Source of the DNA: Paramesorhizobium sp049065735
GTDB taxonomy: Bacteria > Pseudomonadota > Alphaproteobacteria > Rhizobiales > Rhizobiaceae
Direction of reading: 5' to 3'
NCBI RefSeq assembly: GCF_049065735.1
Contig: NZ_JBAKHD010000004.1
Location: 124,001-188,000, forward strand
DNA length: 64,000 nt
The notes below the pieces were generated by a model. It saw nothing but the letters and a program-made list of their open reading frames with translations. It was not told the DNA's origin and ran no database searches. Of this stretch, positions 8,264 through 15,457 are shown piece by piece. The translations under genes were made by a program, and so were the position numbers. The first letter of the stretch is position 1. The number at the start of each line of letters is the position of its first letter.

Positions 8264-9010
8264 CGGCTTGTCCCACGCGCGGACGTGCTTTTCGATATCG
8301 GCATAGACGAGGCGGTCGGCGGCTTCCGGCGACAGGAGGAGGTGGTCGATGCGGATGCCATTGTCCCTGCGCCAGGCGCCGGCTTGATAATCCCAGAACG
8401 TATAGAGATCCGCCGCATCGCTGGTGAGCCGCACGGCATCGGCGAGGCCCAGATTTTCCAGCCGGCGGAAGGCCTTCCGCGTCTCGGGCAGGAACAGCGC
8501 GTCATTCAGCCATTGTTCGGGATGCTTCGCGTCTTCCGCCTGCGGGATCACATTATAGTCGCCCGCTAGCACCAGCGGCTCGGCCAGCTTGAGGCGGCTT
8601 TGCGCCCAGCGCTCGAGCCGCTTCATCCAGCCAAGCTTATAGGCATATTTTTCCGTATGCGCCGGATTGCCGTTGGGCAGATAGAGCGAGGCGACACGGA
8701 TGACCCCGCCGCCCTCGCGTGAGAAAACCGCCTCGATGAAACGCGCCTGCTCGTCGGTCTCGTCGCCAGGAAGACCGCGCATCACCTCGTCAGGCGATTT
8801 TTTCGATAGAATCGCGACGCCGTTAAAACCCTTCTGGCCATGGGTCTCGACATGATAGCCGAGCGCCTCGATCTCCAGCCGCGGAAATTGCTCGTCGACG
8901 GATTTGATTTCCTGCAGGCAGGCGATGTCAGGCGCCGACTCCTTCAGCCAACGCAGAAGGTTGTCGATGCGCGCCTTGACGCCGTTGATGTTCCAGGTGG
9001 CTATTTTCAT
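8225..9010 (-). CDS. xthA: Exodeoxyribonuclease III
   Basis: This is an AP endonuclease and 3'-5' exonuclease of base-excision repair. The 261-residue protein opens with MKIATWNINGVKAR and holds the EEP-superfamily motifs LQEIK (metal-binding Glu), YLPNGNP, GDYNV and the C-terminal SDHVPV with the catalytic Asp-His. The length is normal. An upstream in-frame Met at 9046 exists, but homologues begin at MKIATWN. Its 3' end abuts the broken toxin-antitoxin locus. Confidence 0.93.
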   Translation of the reverse strand: MKIATWNINGVKARIDNLLRWLKESAPDIACLQEIKSVDEQFPRLEIEALGYHVETHGQKGFNGVAILSKKSPDEVMRGLPGDETDEQARFIEAVFSREGGGVIRVASLYLPNGNPAHTEKYAYKLGWMKRLERWAQSRLKLAEPLVLAGDYNVIPQAEDAKHPEQWLNDALFLPETRKAFRRLENLGLADAVRLTSDAADLYTFWDYQAGAWRRDNGIRIDHLLLSPEAADRLVYADIEKHVRAWDKPSDHVPVVVKLKM

Positions 9011-9073
9011 GGTTTCAGGCTTAAGCCGCCGCGCGATTCCGAACAAGAGGCTCAGCGCGTTTTAAAGCGGCAT

Positions 9074-9955
9074 TCAGAACATGAGCGAGCGGTGGGCGGC
9101 GGCGCCGGCCATCGCGCCGTCACCGACGGCAAGCGAGACATTGCCCGCGCCGCGCGCGGCGTCGCCGCAGGCGAAAACGCCGGGAACCGAGGTCGCCTTC
9201 ATCCCATCCGTTTGGATGAAGGGGCCGAGCGGGCCGTCCTCCATCACGCAGCCAAGCTCATCCGCCAGCGGGCTCGAGGGCCGGGTGGCGGGGGCGGTGA
9301 AGAGGCCGGCGAGGGGGATGACGCGGCCATCGGTGAGGTTGAGGTCTGCATGCCCCGTGATTTCAGTGACGGGCGTCGGCTCAACGCTTGCGCCGCGCGC
9401 TGCCAGTTGCGCCAGTTGTTCGGCGTCGGGCGAAAAGACGTTGTTGGTGAAGAAGGTCGTCTTGCCCCAGTCCGGCAGCATCAGCGCCTGATGGATGGAG
9501 GCCGGGCCCATAGCGAGGACGCCGATATGGCCCTCGTTCAGTTCATAGCCATGGCAATAGGGGCAGTGGAAGACGCTCTTTCCCCAGCGCTCCCTGAGGC
9601 CGGGGAGGGCGGGCAGCACATCCTCGACGCCGAGCGCCAGGATCAGCCGTTTCGCATCGTAAGCGCCTCCGGCCTCGGTTTTCACATGGAAGCCTTCACC
9701 CGCACGGGCGGCGCTCGACACCTTGCCTTCCATCCATCTGAGGGTGGGGTAGGCGAGGAGCTGCTGTTTCGCCTCTTGCGCGATGGCGCCGGGCGCGTGA
9801 CCGTCGCGGCCAAGGAAGCCGTGCGAGGTTTCGGCAAAGCGGTTGCGGCGCACGCCTGCATCAATCACCATGATCCGCCGGCGCGCCCGCGCCAATTGCA
9901 GCGCTGCCGCCATGCCTGCATAGCTGCCGCCGATAATGATCACGTCATACTGCAT
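9074..9955 (-). CDS. Thioredoxin-reductase-like FAD/NAD(P)H oxidoreductase
   Basis: This 293-residue flavoprotein has an N-terminal FAD-binding fold (IIIGGSYAGMAAAL, residues 6-19), a redox-active CPYC pair in FHCPYCHGYEL, and a C-terminal FAD motif, GVFACGDAARG. This is the layout of low-molecular-weight thioredoxin reductases and their relatives. The NAD(P)-binding GxGxxA motif is degenerate (VLAMGPASIHQAL). True TrxB is usually about 320 residues, so this is more likely a TrxR-like enzyme with another redox partner. It sits directly downstream of, and probably in an operon with, an Rrf2 regulator, which suggests redox- or nitrosative-stress control. Confidence 0.85.
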   Translation of the reverse strand: MQYDVIIIGGSYAGMAAALQLARARRRIMVIDAGVRRNRFAETSHGFLGRDGHAPGAIAQEAKQQLLAYPTLRWMEGKVSSAARAGEGFHVKTEAGGAYDAKRLILALGVEDVLPALPGLRERWGKSVFHCPYCHGYELNEGHIGVLAMGPASIHQALMLPDWGKTTFFTNNVFSPDAEQLAQLAARGASVEPTPVTEITGHADLNLTDGRVIPLAGLFTAPATRPSSPLADELGCVMEDGPLGPFIQTDGMKATSVPGVFACGDAARGAGNVSLAVGDGAMAGAAAHRSLMF

Positions 9956-9972
9956 CCCGGTTTCCTTTTCTT

Positions 9973-10020
9973 AGCCGCATGATCTCATCCAAAAAGTCTG
10001 CAACTTTTCGGGATCATGCT
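9973..10020. repeat. Palindromic repeat, GATC-AAAAGT type, copy 1
   Basis: The sequence GCATGATC...AAAAAGTCTGCAACTTTT...GGATCATGC forms an imperfect palindrome. Close relatives lie at 10584-10631 and 48307-48376, and a decayed one at 50517-50562. The right end of this copy overlaps the stop codon of the rrf2 gene. Confidence 0.8.
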
Positions 10021-10457
10021 CTGTTCTGCTTGTGTGCGGCGAAGCGCTTGGCGAAGTCCGCGGCCAGTTCCGCCAGCGTGAGGCGGCTGAACCGCTCCAT
10101 CAGCAAGGCTTCGATGTGGTTGAATGTGTCGTCCAGCGCGGCATTGACCGCCTGCTCGACGAGGCATTGCGGGTTTTCATGGCGGTTGCCGATGGCGAAG
10201 ACTGCCGGCTCGCCCAGCGCCAGGTGAATGTCGCGTAGCGTCACGCTTTCGAGGTCCCTCGCGAGCGTCCAGCCGCCATTGTGCCCCTTTTCGGAGCGCA
10301 CCAGCCCCGCCTCGCGCAGGCCCGCCATGGTGCGGCGGACGACCACGGGATTGGTGCGCATGCATTGCGCCAGCGCCTCCGAGGTCATGGGACCATCATG
10401 GGCGGCCATGTGAAGGAGTGCGTGGAGGACGGAGGAGAGGCGGCTGTCGTGTTTCAT
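10014..10457 (-). CDS. Rrf2-family transcriptional regulator
   Basis: This 147-residue protein has an N-terminal winged helix-turn-helix (MTSEALAQCMRTNPVVVRRT, then LREAGLVRSEKGHNGGW), which is the Rrf2 signature. A C-terminal helix follows. There are only two cysteines, at about residue 31 in the HTH and about 100 in NPQCLVEQ, so the three-Cys Fe-S site of IscR or NsrR is absent. Rrf2 proteins of this kind often repress a neighbouring flavoprotein oxidoreductase, and one lies just downstream in the same direction. A palindrome overlaps its start codon, which suggests autoregulation. Confidence 0.88.
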   Translation of the reverse strand: MKHDSRLSSVLHALLHMAAHDGPMTSEALAQCMRTNPVVVRRTMAGLREAGLVRSEKGHNGGWTLARDLESVTLRDIHLALGEPAVFAIGNRHENPQCLVEQAVNAALDDTFNHIEALLMERFSRLTLAELAADFAKRFAAHKQNRA

Positions 10458-10476
10458 GTAACTTTACATATTACAT
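10456..10476. promoter_or_regulatory. Candidate Rrf2 operator overlapping the start codon
   Basis: ATGTAA-CT-TTACAT (10456-10469) is a perfect 6+6 inverted repeat, followed at once by ATTACAT. It covers the first bases of the rrf2 gene (start codon at 10455-10457 on the minus strand). AT-rich dyads of this kind are typical operators for Rrf2 regulators. The link is an inference from position and symmetry. Confidence 0.5.
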
Positions 10477-10583
10477 GAAATTGCATCGCGCAAGCCGCCT
10501 GATAAGAAGTTGCAAACCTATTTCAGGGATGCTTGAATCCTCGCTGGGTGAAGACGGCCATGCCGTGCTATAATATCCACCCC

Positions 10584-10631
10584 AGAGCATGATCCCGAAA
10601 AGTTGCAGACTTTTCGGATAAGATCATGCGG
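10584..10631. repeat. Palindromic repeat, GATC-AAAAGT type, copy 2
   Basis: AGCATGATCCCGAAAAGTTG...CAGACTTTTCGGATAAGATCATGC is a near-complete palindrome of about 46 bases between the rrf2 gene and pqqA. It is in the opposite orientation to the copy at 9973. Confidence 0.85.
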
Positions 10632-10709
10632 TAAAAAATGAATCGTGCGCAGCGAGCGCATGATGATCAGAAGATTAGATGGACGATCTTGAAGCAAAGG
10701 AGAGAAATC

Positions 10710-10805
10710 ATGAAGAAGACATGGACAAAGCCGACCATGTGCCAGGTCGCCGCCGGAATGGAAATGTCCCGTTATCTTTCCGCCGAGCTGAAGGCAAAGA
10801 AGTAA
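10710..10805 (+). CDS. pqqA: PQQ precursor peptide PqqA
   Basis: This 31-residue peptide, MKKTWTKPTMCQVAAGMEMS followed by RYLSAELKAKK, is the ribosomal precursor of pyrroloquinoline quinone. The Glu (E18) and Tyr (Y22) that PqqE cross-links to form the PQQ skeleton have the required E-x3-Y spacing. A strong ribosome-binding site (AAAGGAGAG) lies just before the ATG. It is the first gene of the pqq cluster and is separated from pqqB by a hairpin. Confidence 0.95.
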   Translation: MKKTWTKPTMCQVAAGMEMSRYLSAELKAKK

Positions 10806-10811
10806 TGTTTT

Positions 10812-10841
10812 CCGCCCCGTGCGGCATATCGCGCGGGGCGG
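10812..10841 (+). terminator. Hairpin between pqqA and pqqB (attenuator or mRNA processing site)
   Basis: A 12-bp stem, CCGCCCCGTGCG / CGCGCGGGGCGG (one G-T pair), with loop GCATAT, lies 7 bases after pqqA. Only ATATTTATC follows, so it is a weak terminator at best. In known pqq operons such a structure lets pqqA be made in excess over pqqB-E. That role is inferred here. Confidence 0.65.
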
Positions 10842-10882
10842 ATATTTATCCGGAATTGCCCCAGCGGCGGTAAGGGCGCGGA

Positions 10883-11815
10883 ATGCTTTTGAAGATCATC
10901 GGTTCCGCGGCAGGCGGCGGTTTTCCCCAGTGGAACTGCAATTATCGTTTCAGCCGGGGCGCGCGGGCAGGGGAGCCGGGCTTCCGCCAGCGCACGCAGT
11001 CGAGCCTCGCCGCGAGCGCCAATGGAACGGACTGGGTGCTGTTCAACGCTTCCCCCGACATCCGCCAGCAGATCGCCGCCACGTCGGAATTGCAGCCGCC
11101 AGCCGATGGACCCTTGCGCGCGACGCCGATCCGCGCGGTGGTGCTGACCAATGCCGATGTCGACCATATTGCCGGGCTTCTATCCTTACGCGAACGCCAG
11201 CCCTTCGCCATCTATGCGACGGACCGGGTGCTCAACGTCCTCGAAACCAATTCGATCTTCAACGTGCTCGACCGGGCGATCGTCCCGCGGCGCAGGCTGG
11301 CCCTGAATGAGCGCACGGAGATTTTGGATGCCGAGGGCAAGCCGACCGGGATCGTCATGGAAGCCTTCGCCGTGCCGGGGAAGGTGGCGCTGTTTCTGGA
11401 GAACGAGGCGCGGGAGGGTTTTGGAACCGAGGAAGGCGATACGGTCGGGGTAGCGATAAAGGCTGAAGGGACTGCCCAAACGGCCCTCTACATCCCCGGC
11501 TGTGCCGACATCGATCAACCCCTGAAAATCCGCATTGCCGGGGCCGCCTGTCTTCTTTTCGACGGCACGGTCTATCATGATGACGAGATGATCCGCGCCG
11601 GCGTCGGTGCCAAGACTGGGGCGCGCATGGGGCATCTGCACATCGCCGGCGAGGCGGGGTCGATGAAGCAGCTTGCCGATGTACCCGCCGCGCGGCGCAT
11701 CTATGTGCATATCAACAACACCAATCCCATCCTCGACGAGAATTCCGCCGAACATGCGGCGGTACGGGCGGCGGGATGGGAGGTGGCTTATGACGGAATG
11801 GAGATCGCGCTTTGA
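10883..11815 (+). CDS. pqqB: PQQ biosynthesis protein PqqB
   Basis: This metallo-beta-lactamase-fold protein (310 residues) has the PqqB N-terminus KIIGSAAGGGFPQWNCN and the metal-site motif TNADVDHIAGLL. PqqB hydroxylates the tyrosine of the processed precursor peptide. Most PqqB proteins carry a zinc knuckle CxCxxC after QWN. Here the positions are C19, Y21 and S24, so two of the three cysteines are lost. The rest of the protein, including the late motifs GARMGHLHI and HINNTNPIL, is intact. The TGA overlaps the TTG start of pqqC by 4 bases. Confidence 0.95.
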   Translation: MLLKIIGSAAGGGFPQWNCNYRFSRGARAGEPGFRQRTQSSLAASANGTDWVLFNASPDIRQQIAATSELQPPADGPLRATPIRAVVLTNADVDHIAGLLSLRERQPFAIYATDRVLNVLETNSIFNVLDRAIVPRRRLALNERTEILDAEGKPTGIVMEAFAVPGKVALFLENEAREGFGTEEGDTVGVAIKAEGTAQTALYIPGCADIDQPLKIRIAGAACLLFDGTVYHDDEMIRAGVGAKTGARMGHLHIAGEAGSMKQLADVPAARRIYVHINNTNPILDENSAEHAAVRAAGWEVAYDGMEIAL

Positions 11816-12573
11816 CGGATTTTGCCAGCGCCGCCAAACATGGCCTGACGCCTTCCCAGCTTGAAGACGCGCTGCGAGCGGTGGGTGCGGCGCGCTACCA
11901 CAATCTGCATCCTCTCCACCATAAGATGGTGAGCGGCGCACTGACCAAAGGGCAGATGCAGGCCTGGGCGCTCAACCGCTATTGCTATCAGGCCGTCATT
12001 CCGCGCAAGGACGCGGCGATCCTGACGAAAGCAGAAGACCCGGCCTTCCGCGCTGAATGGCGCAAGCGCATCGAGGATCATGATGGCGCGGATGGCTGGA
12101 GCGGCGGCATCGCCCGCTGGCTGAAGCTCGCGACGGGGCTGGGCCTCGACGCTCAGATGGTGACGAGCGAAAGGCTGGCGCTGCCGGCCACGCGCTTCGC
12201 GGTCGGGGCGTATCTTTCATTCTGCCGCAATAGAAGCCTGCTGGAAGCGGTGGCCTCCTCGCTGACCGAGCTCTTCTCGCCCGTCATCATCGGGGAGCGG
12301 GTGCCCGCCATGCTGGTCAAATATGATTATGTGACCGAGGATATCCTTGCCTATTTCAAGCCGCGCCCGGTGCAGGCCTCGCGCGACGCCGATTTTGCGC
12401 TCGCTTATGTGATGGAGCACGCCACCACGCCGGAAAAGCAGCAGGCGGTTATCGACGCGCTCACCTTCAAATGCGATATTCTCTGGGCAATGCTCGACGC
12501 GCTCGATTATGCCTATGGCACGCCGGGCCATATACCGCCCGGCGCGTTCGACCCTTCGACAAGTTCAGGATGA
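11812..12573 (+). CDS. pqqC: Pyrroloquinoline-quinone synthase PqqC
   Basis: PqqC catalyses the last step of PQQ synthesis: ring closure and eight-electron oxidation without a metal. The 253-residue protein has the all-helical signature RYHNLHPLHHKMVSG, LNRYCYQAVIPRKDAAI, and the late HATT...FKCDILWAMLDALDYAYG. The start is TTG at 11812, overlapping the pqqB stop (TTGA), so translation is coupled. The last residues (FDPSTSSG) are encoded by a dispersed-repeat sequence, CCTTCGACAAGTTCAGGATG, so the C-terminus has probably been replaced or extended by a repeat insertion. Confidence 0.95.
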   Translation: MTDFASAAKHGLTPSQLEDALRAVGAARYHNLHPLHHKMVSGALTKGQMQAWALNRYCYQAVIPRKDAAILTKAEDPAFRAEWRKRIEDHDGADGWSGGIARWLKLATGLGLDAQMVTSERLALPATRFAVGAYLSFCRNRSLLEAVASSLTELFSPVIIGERVPAMLVKYDYVTEDILAYFKPRPVQASRDADFALAYVMEHATTPEKQQAVIDALTFKCDILWAMLDALDYAYGTPGHIPPGAFDPSTSSG

Positions 12574-12584
12574 GGGAGGAGTGA

Positions 12585-14060
12585 ATGGAAGCCGCCCGCA
12601 CCCGTGCCATCGTGTCGATGCAGTCTCGCCCCGCGCTCAATCGCCATGCGCGGCTGCATTATGATCCGGTGCGCGGTGCTTGGGCGCTGCTGTCGCCGGA
12701 GCGGATTTTCTGGCCGAATGAGGTCAGTCTCGATATTCTCCAGCTGTGCGACGGGACGCGGACTGTTGCGGACATGATCGCCGCGCTCGCAGCCGAATAT
12801 GGCGCGGACGAAGCCGATATAGCGGGCGACGTGACGGCCTTTCTACAGGAATGGTCGGACAAGTTTCTGGTGACGCTGGAGCAAGCCCAGGAAAAGTGTG
12901 AAGCGGTTTTCCGTCCGGGCTTGCGTAAAAGTCGTCCTATGACCGAAGCCATTCTGCCCCCCATCGCCATGCTTGCGGAATTGACGCATCGCTGCCCGCT
13001 GCAATGTGCCTATTGCTCCAACCCGGTCGAGCTTTTGAAGGCCAACAGGGAAATGGCAACTGAAGGCTGGCTGGCGCTTTTCGAGGAGGCGGCGGACCTA
13101 GGCGTCCTGCAGGTCCATCTCTCAGGCGGCGAGCCGACGCTGCGCAGCGATCTGACCGAACTCATTGCCTGTCTGGCGCGACGCGGCGTCTACACGAACC
13201 TGATCACCGCTGGGGTAGGTATCACGGAAGGACGGATCGAGGAATTTGCGAAAGCGGGGCTCGATCATGTGCAATTGAGCTTCCAAGGCGCAAAGCCGGA
13301 AACCACCGCAAAAATCGGCAACCACACGCAGGCGCATGAAAAGAAGATCGAGACGGCGAAGCGTGTGCGTGCGGCCGGCTTGCCGTTGACGATCAACGCA
13401 CCGATCCATCGCCACAACATCCACGAGGTGCCCGCGTTCATCGAGATGGCGCTGGCGCTCGGCGCGGAACGGCTGGAAATCGCCAATGTGCAATATGCGG
13501 GCTGGGCGCTCCTCAATCGCGAGGCCCTGATGCCGGACCGCGAATCCGTCGAATGGCAGGTGCGGATCGTGGAGGAGGCGCAGGAACGGTTGCGCGGTAT
13601 TCTCACCATCGATTTCGTCGTGCCCGATTATTTTGCTATCTATCCCAAGCCTTGTATGGGCGGCTGGGCGCGTGACGCCTTCATGGTGGCGCCGGATGGG
13701 ACGGTTTTGCCGTGCCACGCCGCGCATACCATCAAATCGCTGTCCTTCGAGCGGTTTGGCGATTGGACGTTAGGCGATATCTGGCGGGATTCGCCTGCCT
13801 TCAACGCTTTTCGGGGAACGGGCTGGATGGCGGAGCCCTGCCGCAGCTGCGACCGGCAGGAACTGGATTGGGGCGGCTGCCGCTGCCAGGCCATGGCGAT
13901 TGCCGGTGACGCTTCCGCCACCGACCCGGCCTGCATCAAATCCTCCCTGCACCAGCGCATGGGGGCTTTGATCGAAGAGGCGGCGAGGCTGGGCAGTGTG
14001 ACCGGCGGTACGGGCTTTCAATATAGGCGCATCGGCAAGGCGGCCGAAGCTGCTTCTTGA
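12585..14060 (+). CDS. pqqDE: PqqD-PqqE fusion: peptide chaperone plus radical SAM enzyme
   Basis: Residues about 12-100 are a PqqD domain (RPALNRHARLHYDPVRGAW, then LLSPERIFWPNEVSLDILQL), the RRE-type chaperone that holds the PqqA peptide. After a short linker, residues about 125-485 are PqqE. It has the radical-SAM cluster C137-x3-C141-x2-C144 (CPLQCAYC), SGGEPTLR, and a SPASM tail rich in Cys (CRSCDRQE...GGCRCQ...DPAC). PqqE forms the Glu-Tyr carbon bond in PqqA. The fusion keeps chaperone and enzyme in one chain. In Methylobacterium the known fusion is PqqC with PqqD instead. The gene starts 11 bases after pqqC. Confidence 0.95.
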   Translation: MEAARTRAIVSMQSRPALNRHARLHYDPVRGAWALLSPERIFWPNEVSLDILQLCDGTRTVADMIAALAAEYGADEADIAGDVTAFLQEWSDKFLVTLEQAQEKCEAVFRPGLRKSRPMTEAILPPIAMLAELTHRCPLQCAYCSNPVELLKANREMATEGWLALFEEAADLGVLQVHLSGGEPTLRSDLTELIACLARRGVYTNLITAGVGITEGRIEEFAKAGLDHVQLSFQGAKPETTAKIGNHTQAHEKKIETAKRVRAAGLPLTINAPIHRHNIHEVPAFIEMALALGAERLEIANVQYAGWALLNREALMPDRESVEWQVRIVEEAQERLRGILTIDFVVPDYFAIYPKPCMGGWARDAFMVAPDGTVLPCHAAHTIKSLSFERFGDWTLGDIWRDSPAFNAFRGTGWMAEPCRSCDRQELDWGGCRCQAMAIAGDASATDPACIKSSLHQRMGALIEEAARLGSVTGGTGFQYRRIGKAAEAAS

Positions 14061-14121
14061 TTATCGTTCGGCGTCATGCTCTTGGCATATGGAGAATGTT
14101 TGAGCGGCCAGAGGACTGCCG

Positions 14122-15150
14122 ATGACCAAGATGCTGGCGAGCGTGCGGGACCGCAAGGAAGCCGAAATTGCCGTGAAAGGCGGGGCCGATATCATCGACC
14201 CCACGAGCGGGGACGGCGCTGCCGTGACGTTGGCAACTATCAGCGATGTCGTCAAGCTCGTTGCAGGTCTCCGGGCGGTGAGTGCAATGTCTGGCGATCT
14301 CTCCACGGGCTCGCCGGCAATCCTGCGGCAAGCACAGAAAATCGCAGAAACGGGCGTCGATTATATCAGGATCGGCTTATTTCCTTCAGAGCAATTATCG
14401 TCCTCAATTGAAGCGCTGCGCGGCCTCGCAAGGAGCACGAAACTAATCGGTGTGCTTCATGCCAGCCATACCTATCCGGCTGATCTGCCTGCAGCCGTCG
14501 CCGCCGCCGGTTTTCATGGGCTTATGCTCGATACAGGGAGACCGGACGAGCGGCTGCTCGATTATCTAAGCCTCGAGCAGATAAGTGCCTTCATCGAAGA
14601 TGCCCACGAACATTCCCTCATCGCGGGCGTGGCCGGCGGACTGGAAGCGCCTGATATTCCCCGGCTTCTGGTTTATAATCCGGATTTTCTCGGATTCAGC
14701 GGGTTCGATGCCGAAGGGCTGGCGGCAATCAGGGCGCTGATCCCCAAGAAAGAAACGCGCCGCGCCGAAAAGCCTCTTATCTCTCAGCCGGAGGAGGGGG
14801 AGGACCTCGGAACTTACAAGATTTTTGTGCGCGACTTCGTCCTGCCTGTGCATATCGGCGCCTATAGTTTCGAGCATGGCAAGCCCCAGAAGGTGCGCTT
14901 CGACGTGACCGCGAATGTGCGCCGCGTGGCGCGCATGCCCACTGAAATGCGCCATGTCGTTTCCTACGATCTCATCATGGACGGGATCAGGAGCATCGTC
15001 GCGCGCGGACATGTGGAACTTGCCGAAACGCTCGCGGAAGAAATCGCAGCTTTTATCCTGGCGCACCCGCGCGTGACGCATGTGGTCGTGCGGGTGGAAA
15101 AGCTTGAGCTCGGGCCGGGCGGGGTGGGCGTCGAGGTTGAGCGCTGGTGA
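14122..15150 (+). CDS. MfnB-like (DUF556) / dihydroneopterin aldolase (FolB) fusion
   Basis: Residues 1-210 form a TIM-barrel like (5-formylfuran-3-yl)methyl phosphate synthase MfnB, with MLASVRDRKEAEIAVKGGAD, VSAMSGDL, GVDYIRIGLFP and LMLDTGRPDERLLDYL. Residues 230-342 are a FolB-type aldolase domain, with HIGAYSFEHGKPQ (Glu251), VSYDLI (Tyr282), LAETLAEEI and VRVEKLE (Lys327). MfnB makes the furan precursor of methanofuran, and FolB acts in pterin synthesis, so the fusion links two C1-carrier pathways of methylotrophs. From memory of MfnB, its active-site lysines lie in DVKNP, YIKVGL and DTAIKDG. Here these read DPTSG, YIRIGL and DTGRP, so all three are lost. The barrel may therefore be non-catalytic. 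It follows the pqq cluster by 61 bases. Confidence 0.85.
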   Translation: MTKMLASVRDRKEAEIAVKGGADIIDPTSGDGAAVTLATISDVVKLVAGLRAVSAMSGDLSTGSPAILRQAQKIAETGVDYIRIGLFPSEQLSSSIEALRGLARSTKLIGVLHASHTYPADLPAAVAAAGFHGLMLDTGRPDERLLDYLSLEQISAFIEDAHEHSLIAGVAGGLEAPDIPRLLVYNPDFLGFSGFDAEGLAAIRALIPKKETRRAEKPLISQPEEGEDLGTYKIFVRDFVLPVHIGAYSFEHGKPQKVRFDVTANVRRVARMPTEMRHVVSYDLIMDGIRSIVARGHVELAETLAEEIAAFILAHPRVTHVVVRVEKLELGPGGVGVEVERW

Positions 15151-15209
15151 GCAAAGAGAAGCTTATCCGCCCAAATTTCCCGTTTTGGGCCGTTGATGTC
15201 GGGGAGAGG

Positions 15210-15390
15210 TAGAGGAATGGATCCCAGTGACAAGCACTGGGATGACGGAGTGGAGAGGGATTCGCCCAACTGGAGAACCATTGTGGCATGCGGAACGGTT
15301 GGAGACTACCGAGAACAACCAACCCATCCGTCATCCCAGTGCTTGTCACTGGGATCCATTCCTCTCCCTATCCATTACAACAACGACAAA
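15210..15390. repeat. MITE-like element with 37-bp terminal inverted repeats, copy B
   Basis: This is the second copy of the element at 4858-5036. It has the same perfect terminal inverted repeats, with internal ATCCCAGTG/CACTGGGAT hairpins, and shared interior blocks. The similarity continues past the right end into CCCTATCCATT. It fills most of the 307-base gap between the MfnB/FolB fusion gene and the convergent SDR gene. No gene is supported inside it. Confidence 0.85.
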
Positions 15391-15457
15391 AAGGGTGCGC
15401 AGGTGGTTCTGTCAAAACGCAATCTGCTCCCTGTGCCACATGAGTTGGGCTCGGCGC

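Noticed and set aside
8840..9982. A 380-codon open frame across xthA and the flavoprotein gene
   Set aside because: It runs antisense to two well-supported genes and has no recognisable domain.
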